Shown: in pieces, positions 18,077 to 27,164 of the stretch
Layout: each line of letters opens with the position of its first letter
How positions within the stretch are numbered: the first letter of the stretch is position 1
NCBI RefSeq assembly: GCF_018919065.1
Contig: NZ_JAHLQG010000012.1
Location: forward strand, 120,502 to 184,501
Source of the DNA: Blautia sp. MSJ-9
GTDB lineage: Bacteria; Bacillota; Clostridia; Lachnospirales; Lachnospiraceae
Direction: 5' to 3'
Length of the DNA: 64,000 nt
Notes under the pieces: model-generated
What the model was told of the DNA's origin: nothing
The model's database searches: none
The model's input: only the letters and a program-made list of their open reading frames with translations
Translations under genes and position numbers: made by a program

Positions 18077-19207
18077 TTATTCTCCTCCTTTCTTCGCTGC
18101 TACGTTCTTTTTCTTATCTTCAGATTTCTGGATCCTGCTTCTCATTACGTGTTTAAAGAATAATACAAATCCGCAGAAATAGATAATGATTGCTGCGATC
18201 AGGTCGGAAATCTGTGAACAATAAACCATCTTGTCTACATATGCACCGCCGCTGGTGATATGCTGGATAAAGAATGATGAAAAAATCACGCCGATCGGAT
18301 GGATACCGCCGAGGAATGCAGCTGCGATTCCGTTGAATCCCATATTCGGGACTGCTGTCTGTGCGCAGGACCACTGTTCGATTCCACATAAGTACAGGAA
18401 TCCGGCTCCAAGTCCGGCAAGTGCACCGGAGATTGCCATTGTGAGGATAATGTTTTTCTTTTCTCTCATACCTGCATATTTTGCAGCATTGATGGAGAGA
18501 CCAGTTGCTTTGAGCTCATAACCTAATTTTGTCTTATCAAGTACAACCCATACCAGGATGGCAAAAATAACTGCCAGCGGGATGGCGATGGTTACATAAC
18601 GGTTATCCGCAAATAAATGCTGAAGTCCCAGATGCGGGATCAGTGCGTTCGGATTGTTAGTGCGAAGCGGAAGTGTATAAGTAGTTCCGGATTCTTTTAC
18701 TTCTGTAAGTACAGTGTTTACAGCATACAGGCTGATCCAGTTCAGCATGATGCATGCGATTACTTCGTTTACATTCAGGTACGCTTTTAATGCGCCTGCG
18801 ATGGCACCAAGTGCTGCGCCGCCGAGCATTGCCAGGATCAGGCATACCCACCATGGCGCATTGTAATGGATACCGAAATACAGGGCAAATCCTGCTCCAA
18901 CAGAATACTGTCCGGATGCTCCGATATTAAACAGGCCTACTTTATAGGCAAATAAAACGGACAGAGTACACATCAGAAGCGGTGCTGTTTTTGCAAGGGT
19001 GCTTCCGAAGTATTCCAGTGCAACTTCCGGTCTCGGGAAATACAGGAAGTTCTGCAGGATTGCGGTGATGGCTCTTCCTGCTCCTGCCGGGTTGATGGCG
19101 AGAAGTACCACATAACCTACAACCAGTCCAAGTACAATACAGAACAGGGATGCAAGTAAAGTCTGGACAGCTCCATTCGACAGTATATTCTTTTTCTCTT
19201 TATTCAT
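18077..19207 (-). CDS. nucleoside-type ABC transporter permease (first)
   Basis: A 376-residue permease resembling NupP/YufP. Features are FGSTLAKTAPLLMCTLSVLFAYKVGLFNIGASGQY in the N-terminal third and the cytoplasmic coupling segment ELKATGLSINAAKYAGM. Pairs with the permease at 17133-18074. Start ATG is 3 bases from the ATPase stop, so translation is coupled. Substrate specificity (nucleosides) is inferred from family organisation; the window also carries a nucleoside salvage cluster at 53-62 kb. Confidence 0.9.
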   Translation of the reverse strand: MNKEKKNILSNGAVQTLLASLFCIVLGLVVGYVVLLAINPAGAGRAITAILQNFLYFPRPEVALEYFGSTLAKTAPLLMCTLSVLFAYKVGLFNIGASGQYSVGAGFALYFGIHYNAPWWVCLILAMLGGAALGAIAGALKAYLNVNEVIACIMLNWISLYAVNTVLTEVKESGTTYTLPLRTNNPNALIPHLGLQHLFADNRYVTIAIPLAVIFAILVWVVLDKTKLGYELKATGLSINAAKYAGMREKKNIILTMAISGALAGLGAGFLYLCGIEQWSCAQTAVPNMGFNGIAAAFLGGIHPIGVIFSSFFIQHITSGGAYVDKMVYCSQISDLIAAIIIYFCGFVLFFKHVMRSRIQKSEDKKKNVAAKKGGE

Positions 19208-19210
19208 CTC

Positions 19211-20740
19211 TTAAACCTCCTGTCTCTTGGCGCCTGTCATGTAAAGGCCAAGTTCTTCTACTGTTACTTCTTCCGGTTTGAATTCTCCTACGATCTCGCC
19301 CTCGTACATCACAAGGATTCTGTCGGAAACATCCATAACCTCATCCAGTTCCAGACTGACAAGAAGTACTGCTTTTCCTTTGTCGCGCTCTTCGATGATC
19401 TGTTTGTGGATCAGCTCAATAGCACCTACGTCTACGCCTCGTGTCGGCTGTACAGCGATCAGGAATGACGGATCTTTGTCGATTTCTCTGGCTACGATAG
19501 CTTTCTGCTGATTACCGCCGGACATGGTTCTTGCTACTGTCACTGCACCCTGGCTGGATCTGACGTCAAATTTGTTGATCAGCTTTTCTGCATAGCTTCG
19601 GATTTCTTTTTTCTTAAGGAAACCGAATTTGTTGGTAAACTGTGGCTTGAAATAAGTCTGGAGTACCATGTTGTTCTCCAGTGAATAATCAAGTACCAGA
19701 CCGTGTTTGTGTCTGTCTTCCGGAATGTGGCTCTCTCCGAGAACGGATCTCTGACGGACAGATGCCTTTGTGAGATCCTGGCCATTCATATGGATGGTTC
19801 CGGATTTCAGATCTGACAGACCGGAAAGTCCGTATACCAGCTCGCTCTGGCCGTTTCCGTCGATTCCGGCGATGCAGACGATCTCGCCCTCTCTTACCTG
19901 GAATGATACATTTCTCACTGCATCCTTCTTATGGTTCTCACCGGCTACTGTCATTCCCTTGACATCCAACACAACTTTACCCGGATTCATCGGTGCTTTG
20001 TCTACTTTAAAGCTGACATTTCTTCCTACCATCATGGCGGAAAGTTTTTCTGGAGTTGTGTCTTTGATGTTGACGGTGTCAATGTATTTTCCTTTGCGGA
20101 GGATGGTGCAGCGGTCAGCTACTTCCATGATCTCGTTCAGTTTGTGTGTGATAAAGAGAATGCTTTTTCCTTCTGCTGCAAGGCCTTTCATGATCTTCAT
20201 GAGCTCTGCGATTTCCTGTACGGTAAGCACGGCAGTCGGCTCGTCGAAGATCAGGATTTCGTTATCACGGTAGAGCATCTTCAGGATTTCGGTTCTCTGC
20301 TGCATTCCGACTGTGATGTTCTCGATCAGAGCATCCGGATCTACCTGGAGATGATATTTCTCAGACAGCTCCATGACTTTCTTTCTGGCGTCGTCTTTTT
20401 TCAGCAGGCCGTGTTTGGTGTTTTCTACTCCGAGGATGATGTTATCCAGTACGGAGAAGCATTCTACCAGTTTGAAGTGCTGGTGTACCATACCGATCTG
20501 CAAGGCATTGGCATCGTTTGGATTCTTGATCTCTACTTTCTTTCCGTCTTTGCGTATCTCGCCTTCATCCGGCTGGTACAGACCAAACAGAATACTCATC
20601 AGCGTTGATTTTCCGGCTCCATTTTCACCGAGAAGTGCATGGATCTCACCTTTTTTCAACTGAAGCGTAATATTATCGTTTGCCACAATTCCTGGGAAAC
20701 GCTTGGTAATATTCAGCATTTCAATTGCATATTCAGACAT
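19211..20740 (-). CDS. nucleoside-type ABC transporter ATPase (two ABC domains)
   Basis: A 509-residue double ATPase like NupO/YufO. Domain 1 has Walker A GENGAGKST, Q-loop VHQHFKL and Walker B ILIFDEPTAVL; its signature is the degenerate VGMQQRTEIL. Domain 2 (from about 255) has GIDGNGQSEL instead of a canonical Walker A and the signature MSGGNQQK, with a QPTRGVDVG Walker B region. This asymmetry is normal in sugar/nucleoside importers of the RbsA/NupO class. It powers the two permeases downstream. Confidence 0.92.
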   Translation of the reverse strand: MSEYAIEMLNITKRFPGIVANDNITLQLKKGEIHALLGENGAGKSTLMSILFGLYQPDEGEIRKDGKKVEIKNPNDANALQIGMVHQHFKLVECFSVLDNIILGVENTKHGLLKKDDARKKVMELSEKYHLQVDPDALIENITVGMQQRTEILKMLYRDNEILIFDEPTAVLTVQEIAELMKIMKGLAAEGKSILFITHKLNEIMEVADRCTILRKGKYIDTVNIKDTTPEKLSAMMVGRNVSFKVDKAPMNPGKVVLDVKGMTVAGENHKKDAVRNVSFQVREGEIVCIAGIDGNGQSELVYGLSGLSDLKSGTIHMNGQDLTKASVRQRSVLGESHIPEDRHKHGLVLDYSLENNMVLQTYFKPQFTNKFGFLKKKEIRSYAEKLINKFDVRSSQGAVTVARTMSGGNQQKAIVAREIDKDPSFLIAVQPTRGVDVGAIELIHKQIIEERDKGKAVLLVSLELDEVMDVSDRILVMYEGEIVGEFKPEEVTVEELGLYMTGAKRQEV

Positions 20741-20911
20741 ATTATTATTTCCTTTCCATTTTTAATTAAATCCTGTAAGGTTACTGTTTCGTGCAACATT
20801 TCCAGAGATATTTTGACATATACAGGTCAAAATTCCGAAGCATGCGGTGCTGAGAATGAAATGAACAGTAACCATGTAAGTTCTGAAAAACTTACCAGTA
20901 TTCCGTCTGAT

Positions 20912-22105
20912 TTATTTGATCGTACCCTGACGTACATTTAATTTTACAGATACCTGTGGCATCTCATCAGTGCTGTTGTTGACTTCAACTTTGCCGTCAA
21001 AGATGTCTGCTACGAGTTTCTTGTAGTCTTCCAGTCCGAAATCATCGTTCCACTGAGTGGTATCCTCCGGAAGTCCGACATAGTTCAGGGACATATCGTC
21101 TTTGGATACAAGACCAAGGTTCTCTACTTTTCCTACGTGTTCTTCCCATGTTCCGTCATAGATGATGGAATTGAGCATGGAATTTACGGTTGCTGTAAGG
21201 CTCTTCATAGCTGAAGTGATGGTCATTCCCTCGCCGTATGCGTCGATAGTCGGAGACTGATCGGAGTCAACACCGATGATCTTTCCGCCTACTTTCGCTG
21301 CTGCCTCTGCTGCTGAGGTGAAAATACCACCGCCGCATGCGAAGACAACTTCTGTTCCGTTGCTATACCAGGTGTCCATAGCTGCCGTAATTTCTGTGGA
21401 ACCATAGAACTGACCGCCGTATGCATACTCAATAGTCACGTCATCTGTGATTCCCATTTCTTTTGCAGCTGCGTCAATTCCCTGTACATAACCGTATCCG
21501 TAACGCATAACTCCAGGAACTGCCTGACCACCGAGAAATCCGAGGTGACGGTATCCAAGTTTTACTGCTGTATATCCTGCAAGGTATCCTGGGATTGCTT
21601 CCTGATAAATCGCAAGGTAGGTGTTTTCTGTATTATAATAATCAGCTACATTGTAGGCATCCGGGGCATCATAGTAAGCATTTCCTACTGCTGCCGCACC
21701 GATGTCACCTGCGCTCATATCCAGAACAATGAATTTAATGTCCGGATATTTGAAAGTAGTGTCTACAACTGTCTGGGCAAAAACATAGCCAGGCATTACC
21801 AGAATATTGTAGCCTTCTGCTACCGCAACATCGACCATGGCTGTTCTGGCATAGTCTGTGTCACCGTCTGGTTTCTTGTAGGTAAAATCAATGTTATGTT
21901 CGTTGCAGTAATCTCTGCAGGCCTCATAAGTTGTCTGGTTAAAGGACTGGTCCGTGATGTCTCCTGCGTCTGTGATCATGCAGACTCTGTATTCGGAGCT
22001 GCCGGTATTCTCTGTGGCTACGGACTTTCCGCCGCATCCGGATAACATGAGAACCAGCATTGCTGCGATCAGCAGGATGGACACTGCTTTTTTACATTTT
22101 TTCAT
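20912..22105 (-). CDS. BMP-family nucleoside-binding lipoprotein
   Basis: The solute-binding component of the importer. The signal peptide MKKCKKAVSILLIAAMLVLMLSGCGG contains a clear lipobox (LSGC), so it is anchored to the membrane outer face. The mature part has BMP (PnrA/BmpA-like) motifs such as VCMITDAGDITDQSFNQ and GYLAGYTAVKLGY. PnrA-type proteins bind purine nucleosides. I chose the ATG at 22105 because GGAGG lies 11 bases upstream, while the alternative ATG at 22123 has the GGAGG inside its own codons. A 170-base gap separates it from the ATPase gene. Confidence 0.9.
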   Translation of the reverse strand: MKKCKKAVSILLIAAMLVLMLSGCGGKSVATENTGSSEYRVCMITDAGDITDQSFNQTTYEACRDYCNEHNIDFTYKKPDGDTDYARTAMVDVAVAEGYNILVMPGYVFAQTVVDTTFKYPDIKFIVLDMSAGDIGAAAVGNAYYDAPDAYNVADYYNTENTYLAIYQEAIPGYLAGYTAVKLGYRHLGFLGGQAVPGVMRYGYGYVQGIDAAAKEMGITDDVTIEYAYGGQFYGSTEITAAMDTWYSNGTEVVFACGGGIFTSAAEAAAKVGGKIIGVDSDQSPTIDAYGEGMTITSAMKSLTATVNSMLNSIIYDGTWEEHVGKVENLGLVSKDDMSLNYVGLPEDTTQWNDDFGLEDYKKLVADIFDGKVEVNNSTDEMPQVSVKLNVRQGTIK

Positions 22106-22557
22106 GCGTTTTGTTTCCTCCATTGTAATGTGTTGCTGCTCACTCCGTGAACAATAACGGTTATCGTTTTCTTATTCTGCTGTAAATCTGCGGTTTTATC
22201 CGTTGCAAAATGTATCGGACAAATGTCCCTTCAAAATCATTCTTACCTTTCTGACAAGGTTTTTGATTTTCGGAATAAAGGAAACAGAATTTGAAGTTAT
22301 ATCCCCTTTATGCCAGCTGACTTCGCTTGTATTTACAACATAAATTCAAACTTTTTAAATAATATCATAAATTTTGACATTTTATAGAAGTTTTTTTCTC
22401 ATCAGTGAATGAATTTTACGGGACTTTTTCCTGCAATACACAAAAATGCCTGCTTAGGAGATATTTATAATATCCGCCGTCAGCACGCATTTTATTATTT
22501 ATTCGTTTTTGTTATTGATCTGTTTACCCGATCCATAACATCAGTAACACATTTTCT
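22106..22557. other. leader/promoter region of the BMP operon
   Basis: No gene. On the minus strand the leader shows nested potential stems: AAAATCA (near 22245) with TGATTTT, enclosing CCTT/AAGG, then GGACA-TT-TGTCC around 22225-22236. An A+T-rich segment near 22350-22375 offers a TATTAT -10. It does not match a riboswitch class that I can recognise. Confidence 0.35.
22150..22168. promoter_or_regulatory. operator-like inverted repeat upstream of the BMP operon
   Basis: AACAATAACGGTTATCGTT is an interrupted palindrome (ATAAC-G-GTTAT core, AAC/GTT flanks, one mismatch pair), 45 bases upstream of the BMP start. Position suits a repressor site; the regulator is unknown. Confidence 0.35.
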
Positions 22558-23469
22558 TTATTCATTGATCAATTTATTATTTACATATTCAAATCCGAGA
22601 CGATTCACTGTATCCGCAAAACGTTCGCCTGCGATTCCTTCGTTTTTGAAGAGATTGATGGATTTCTCTACTACGTTCATTACCTCTTCTTCATCCGTAA
22701 AGATCTTGGTAAGTGTAAGTCCGTGAGCGACTCTCTTGCCCCAGCGGCCGCCTATGTAGATCTTGTAACCGTTCTGGTATTCTGTAACTGCGCCAAATGG
22801 GCATCTGCCTTTGCAGCGGCCGCAGTGATTGCATTCTTCTGGATTGATATAGATTTTGCCGTCTACTACTTTCGGAACTTTTACCGGACAGTTCTTTGCA
22901 ATCTGACAGACTTTGCATCCACGGCATTTCTCAATATCTGGCTTCGGGATTCGCTGACCGATGATTCCAATGTCATTCAAATTTGGTTTTACGCAGTTGT
23001 TCGGGCATCCGCCTACTGCGATTTTGAATTTATGTGGTAGTGTTACGTTATGATATCCTACATAAAAACGTTCGTGAATCTTTTCGCTGAGTGCAAATGT
23101 ATCGATCAGACCGTACTGACAGGTGGTTCCTTTACAGGATACAACCGGTCTCACCAGACTTCCGGTTCCACCGGTAGTCAGACCATGTTCTGCCAGAAAT
23201 GCGATGGTATCTTCGATGTTCGCATATGGTACCCCCTGAATTTCCAGGCTCAGGCGGGTTGTCATCGTAATTTCGCCGTTTCCGAATTTCTCTGCTGCAT
23301 CGGCAATCGCACGGTGCTCGTCTGTAGTGATGCGGCCGTTTCTTGTGATTACCCGGATGTTGAAAATGTCATCGTAACGTTTATCCTTTAAACATCCAAG
23401 ACCTTTCACACGTTTGATTTCTTCCGGGCTTAGCTTTGTGCCGGAAATTGTTTCTTTCTCCTGTTTCAT
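22558..23469 (-). CDS. siroheme/4Fe-4S sulfite (nitrite) reductase-family protein with ferredoxin domain
   Basis: A 303-residue protein. The N-terminal ferrodoxin-like half-domain (TTDEHRAIADAAEKFGNGEITMTTRLSLEIQGV) is followed by the siroheme/[4Fe-4S] cysteines CKGTTCQYG and GGCPNNCVKP, and an inserted ferredoxin domain with CRGCKVCQIAKNCP and CNHCGRCKGRCP clusters. This is the architecture of AsrC-like and small Clostridium sulfite reductases, which reduce sulfite to sulfide. It may act alone with a ferredoxin donor since no AsrA/AsrB genes are adjacent. Divergently transcribed from a LysR regulator that probably controls it. Confidence 0.85.
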   Translation of the reverse strand: MKQEKETISGTKLSPEEIKRVKGLGCLKDKRYDDIFNIRVITRNGRITTDEHRAIADAAEKFGNGEITMTTRLSLEIQGVPYANIEDTIAFLAEHGLTTGGTGSLVRPVVSCKGTTCQYGLIDTFALSEKIHERFYVGYHNVTLPHKFKIAVGGCPNNCVKPNLNDIGIIGQRIPKPDIEKCRGCKVCQIAKNCPVKVPKVVDGKIYINPEECNHCGRCKGRCPFGAVTEYQNGYKIYIGGRWGKRVAHGLTLTKIFTDEEEVMNVVEKSINLFKNEGIAGERFADTVNRLGFEYVNNKLINE

Positions 23470-23781
23470 TTGAGTTCTCCTTTTTCTTGCACTTTAGTAT
23501 TGCTCATTCCAGCCACTTATACTGCAAAAAATCTTATTGTTTAGATAAGTTCCCCTATTTTTTGCAGTATATTTTCTGTTACTGTCTACTTGACACTATC
23601 CTGAGACATGCGACGCAAATGTATTTTTCATTTTACTCAAACTGGAATCTTGTTTCTTATTGATTATAGAGCTCATAAATGATAAAATCAATTTATTAAT
23701 TTTTATGAAATAATAAGTTAAATTTATCATATGTTAATAACGAAATACTACAGATAACTCATACTCCAGGAGGCGAATCCT

Positions 23782-24630
23782 ATGTTGGATCATAGAACTG
23801 AAACTTTTATGACTGTATGCAATGTTATGAACTATCGCGAAGCAGCTGAACTGCTACACATTACACAACCTGCCGTCACACAACATATACAGTTTCTGGA
23901 AAAGGAATACGGCTGCCGTTTTTTTCTCTACGAAAACAGAAAACTGATTAAAACACCCGCTGCTCAGATGCTGGAAGAACATTTACGTTCTGCACAACAG
24001 CGTGAGAATTTTCTCCGTGAAAAGCTCAAAAATAATGGCCTTCGTGAGCTTCGCATCGGCGCCACAAAGACCATTGGAGACTATGTAATTACTGACCAGA
24101 TTCATAAATTTCTGGACCAGTCTGATACTTCCCTGACATTGATCGTTGATAATACAAAACATCTTCTTCAACTACTTGAACAGAATGCACTGGACTATGC
24201 CATTATCGAGGGATATTTTGACAAAAACAGATTTGAAAGCCAGCTATACCGCAGAGAACCTTTCGTAGGAATCTGCCCGAAAGACCATCCATTTGCAGGA
24301 AAAGAAGTCTCCGTAGAAAACCTTCTGTCCGAAACCCTCATCCACCGCGAAAAAGGCTCTGGGACTCTGGCCATCCTTGAGGATAAACTCCTAGAACACA
24401 ACGAATCCCTGGAACGCTTTCACCGCCATATCTGCATTTCCAGCTTCAAAATGATCATCGACCTTATCAAATCCGGATATGGAATTTCTTTCGTATATGA
24501 AGTTCTTGCTAAAAGCGATCCGGAACTTGGGATTTTTACGCTCAAAGGAGAACCACTGATCAGGGAGTTTAATATTATTTATCTGAAGTATGCGGAGGTT
24601 CAGGAAAAGATTGGGTGGTTTTTGGATTGA
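23782..24630 (+). CDS. LysR-family transcriptional regulator
   Basis: A 282-residue LysR protein: winged helix at residues 1-60 with the recognition segment AAELLHITQPAVTQHIQFLEKEYGCRFF, then a periplasmic-binding-fold effector domain. Preceded by AGGAGG 8 bases before ATG. It is divergent from the sulfite reductase-like gene with a 310-base A+T-rich intergenic region containing ATGATAAA (near 23677) and TTTATCAT (near 23724) as a possible wide inverted pair. LysR members such as CysB/CysL control sulfur assimilation, so control of the divergent gene is likely but not shown. Confidence 0.9.
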   Translation: MLDHRTETFMTVCNVMNYREAAELLHITQPAVTQHIQFLEKEYGCRFFLYENRKLIKTPAAQMLEEHLRSAQQRENFLREKLKNNGLRELRIGATKTIGDYVITDQIHKFLDQSDTSLTLIVDNTKHLLQLLEQNALDYAIIEGYFDKNRFESQLYRREPFVGICPKDHPFAGKEVSVENLLSETLIHREKGSGTLAILEDKLLEHNESLERFHRHICISSFKMIIDLIKSGYGISFVYEVLAKSDPELGIFTLKGEPLIREFNIIYLKYAEVQEKIGWFLD

Positions 24631-24659
24631 TAAAATTTCTATTTTCATATGTTTCCAAA

Positions 24660-24683
24660 AAAGTGTTCAAATCCGAACACTTT
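24660..24683 (+). terminator. hairpin after the LysR gene
   Basis: AAAGTGTTC and GAACACTTT with a 6-base loop, 30 bases after the LysR stop. The following tract is A-rich rather than T-rich, so termination may be weak. Confidence 0.45.
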
Positions 24684-24887
24684 AAAGAACCCAAATACTA
24701 CAATATCTTCTCGGAATTCTAAGCCTTGATTTTTCAGTTTTTTCTTTGTCCATAATCAAAATCCCCCATTTTTTTCAAAAAATACTTGACAAATCCCTCC
24801 AAAAATGTGGCGTTTCACGCCTTGATCAATAAGAAATTTCTTTTTTGGCTCTGCCGATTATATTATTTTTGAAATGGAGGCATTATC

Positions 24888-25200
24888 ATGTTACCTGTTT
24901 ATTCACCTGGATCACATTCCCTTTATCAGGACTTCTTTATCTCTAACTTTTTACTTTATTACCCGGATCCTTTTTCTATCCCCAGCCAGACCTGGAAGAT
25001 CATCATCCAGGTCTGGCATCTGGATCTTTCTCAGACTACAAATATCCTTATGGACTCTTATTCTAAATTTTGACCTTCTCCACGAGATCCTGCTTCCATG
25101 CTGCGTTCTTACCTGCTTTCTATTAAACTCAAGATCACTTCCATTTTATTCGACTTTGTATTTACTAAATCTAATTAACTCCGAGAAATTATTAAGACGT
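24888..25200 (+). pseudogene. transposase fragment (N-terminal part)
   Basis: The frame from ATG 24888 reads 61 codons (motifs QDFFISNFLLYYPDPF and ILMDSYSKF), hits TGA at 25071, and continues in the same frame with PSPRDPASMLRSYLLSIKLK before TAA. The DPASMLRSYLLS segment is typical of the N-terminal region of DDE transposases common in Lachnospiraceae. An AATGGAGG ribosome binding site is retained. Everything beyond about residue 100 is lost or scrambled. The tail DNA around 25157-25197 reappears near 41301-41340. Confidence 0.6.
25157..25197. repeat. short dispersed repeat, copy 1
   Basis: About 40 bases starting GTATTTACT and including CCGAGAA-A/G-TTATTAA are shared with 41301-41340 in the same orientation. 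Here it follows the transposase remnant, so it may mark an insertion-sequence end or deletion junction. Confidence 0.5.
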
Positions 25201-25309
25201 TTTCACGACTGCCTTAGTTTTGCAGATTATTTAATTCAAATATTCTCCAACCGGAAATCCTGCGCTTTCATCTCAGTAATTGAATTGCCGAGGATTCCCG
25301 CTTATTGTC

Positions 25310-26563
25310 CTAAAACTCCAAGCTATCCGCATTAAGCAGAAAATATTTCATACCCATAATCACAAAACCTTCCTCATTTCTCCACGGCTTTTTCGTTCCG
25401 TTTACTATCACAATCTTTTTAAACGAATCCGGAATGTTTCTAAATGAGTTAAGTTCCTGTGTCTGCTTTTCCTCAGAAGTCATATCATAAGCCACCTGAA
25501 TATAATATCTCTGACTGCCCTGATTGACTACAAAATCAACTTCAAACTGCTTTCGAGTCGTTTTTCCTTCATCATTTTTTGCATATACCTCTACAATACC
25601 AACATCCACACTATAGCCTCTGATAAGCAGCTCATTATAAACAATATTTTCCATGATATGAGTAGGTTCCTGCTGTCTAAAATTCAATCTGGCATTTCTA
25701 AGTCCCACATCTGAAAAATAGTATTTCCGATTTGCTCCTACATATTTTCTGCCTTTAATATCATATCTGTCAGCTTTAGAAATCAAAAATGCCTCCACAA
25801 GATAATCTATATGCTTGGATATGGTCTTATTGCTGTAATTAATACCACGTTCACTTTTAAAAGTATTTGATATTTTAGTTGGATTAGTAGGAGCTCCTAT
25901 CGCGGAAGCAAGAATATCTACCAAAGTATCAATCTCATCAACATTTTGAAGCTTATTTCGTTCTACAACATCCTTAAGATAAACATTTGTGAAAATGTTT
26001 TTTAGATACTCAGCCTTTTGGCGTTCCACAGAGAACTGTGCCACCTGTGGTAAGCCACCATATATCATATATTCCTCCCAAGCATCATCATAATCTCCAT
26101 TAAAAGCCGCATAGAACTCTGCAAAGGACAACGGATATATTCTTATCTCATCTCCTCTGCCCCTAAATTCAGTTACAATATCGCTGGATAAAAACTTAGA
26201 GTTACTTCCAGTCACATATACGTCAATATTGCTGATACGAAGCAGGCTGTTCAGCACTTCCTCAAATCGTGACATAAATTGTACTTCGTCCAAAAACAGA
26301 TAATACTTCTGATCATCTTTCATTACATCTTTAATATACTGGTAACACTTCTTCGGATTTCTCAGTTCCTCATTTTCAATGCCATCTAAAGCAATCTCAA
26401 TGATATGGTTATTATCTACACCACTCTCCAATAAATATTTTTTAAACAATACAAATAATAGGAATGATTTTCCGCATCTCCTGATTCCCGTGATAATCTT
26501 TACCATCCCATTATCTTTTCTTATCTTTAACTGTTCAAGGTATGCATCTCTTTTAATTACCAT
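25310..26563 (-). CDS. AAA ATPase with DUF4143 domain
   Basis: A 417-residue protein. The N-terminal AAA_14 domain has Walker A GIRRCGKSFLL and Walker B YLFLDEVQF, followed by VYVTGSNSKFLS and REL-like RGRGDEIRIYPLSFAEF. The C-terminal DUF4143 domain (from about 230) contains a PD-(D/E)XK-like fold with FEVDFVVNQGSQRYYIQVAY. This family is abundant in gut anaerobes; its biological role is unclear. Monocistronic; the upstream region has a 12-bp palindrome TGTGTTAACACA at 26585-26596. Confidence 0.9.
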   Translation of the reverse strand: MVIKRDAYLEQLKIRKDNGMVKIITGIRRCGKSFLLFVLFKKYLLESGVDNNHIIEIALDGIENEELRNPKKCYQYIKDVMKDDQKYYLFLDEVQFMSRFEEVLNSLLRISNIDVYVTGSNSKFLSSDIVTEFRGRGDEIRIYPLSFAEFYAAFNGDYDDAWEEYMIYGGLPQVAQFSVERQKAEYLKNIFTNVYLKDVVERNKLQNVDEIDTLVDILASAIGAPTNPTKISNTFKSERGINYSNKTISKHIDYLVEAFLISKADRYDIKGRKYVGANRKYYFSDVGLRNARLNFRQQEPTHIMENIVYNELLIRGYSVDVGIVEVYAKNDEGKTTRKQFEVDFVVNQGSQRYYIQVAYDMTSEEKQTQELNSFRNIPDSFKKIVIVNGTKKPWRNEEGFVIMGMKYFLLNADSLEF

Positions 26564-27164
26564 AAATTTTACTCCTTATTTTTGTGTGTTAACACATTTT
26601 TTAGTAATTATATTATATCATCCAACGTTTATTTCATCAATAATCATTACTATTTTATGTGTATTTGCACGTTTTTATGCAGTGATGTCTTTACCATTCT
26701 TTCTACTCCGAACCTAATCGCCTGGCTTTCAGTTTCTCCAACAACATACGGTAAACTCTCCACCTCCGTTCATCTGCTTTACAAATTTATCCGTATAAAT
26801 AATGAAAAGCTCCCGAAGGAGCCTTCCAGACTATAAGTTTTTCAAGTTTCCATAATGATCTTTTACTATTCTAATCGAAATTTTCCATTCTCATAATTCA
26901 GCGGCATGAATACCGGAATCTGTATATCACTGACTGCTTCCATTTACATACCTGCCAAAATGAAAAAGCCCTGATTTTTCTATATTATAAAATAGCGCTC
27001 CATACATGTATATGGGCAACAGCATTGATTTATCTGAAATCATACATTTTTTTATATCTGTCTGATTTTACCTATGTTTTAAAAAAAATTCATTTAACTT
27101 TTTCATTTCTGTGCTATAATGTTCCATCATAAAAATATCGGATAAAAAAAATGAGGTAAAACAG
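26564..27164. other. 600-base intergenic region
   Basis: Holds the ATPase promoter region (A+T-rich, with the palindrome at 26585-26596), a small hairpin AGCTCC-CGAA-GGAGC near 26809-26822, a 24-codon minus-strand remnant at 26871-26943 (ends PVFMPLNYENGKFRLE) and the diguanylate cyclase promoter: TATAAT at 27114-27119 with TTTAAC 16 bases upstream. I see no full gene. Confidence 0.45.

Noticed and set aside
19770..20608. Two long plus-strand frames opposite the ABC ATPase
   Set aside because: Both are shadows of a confident minus-strand gene.
22124..22330. Purine riboswitch before the nucleoside importer
   Set aside because: The conserved three-way-junction core of purine riboswitches is not present.
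24680..24760. Small minus-strand peptide starting MDKEKTEK
   Set aside because: Only 23 codons, no neighbour in the same direction; likely chance.
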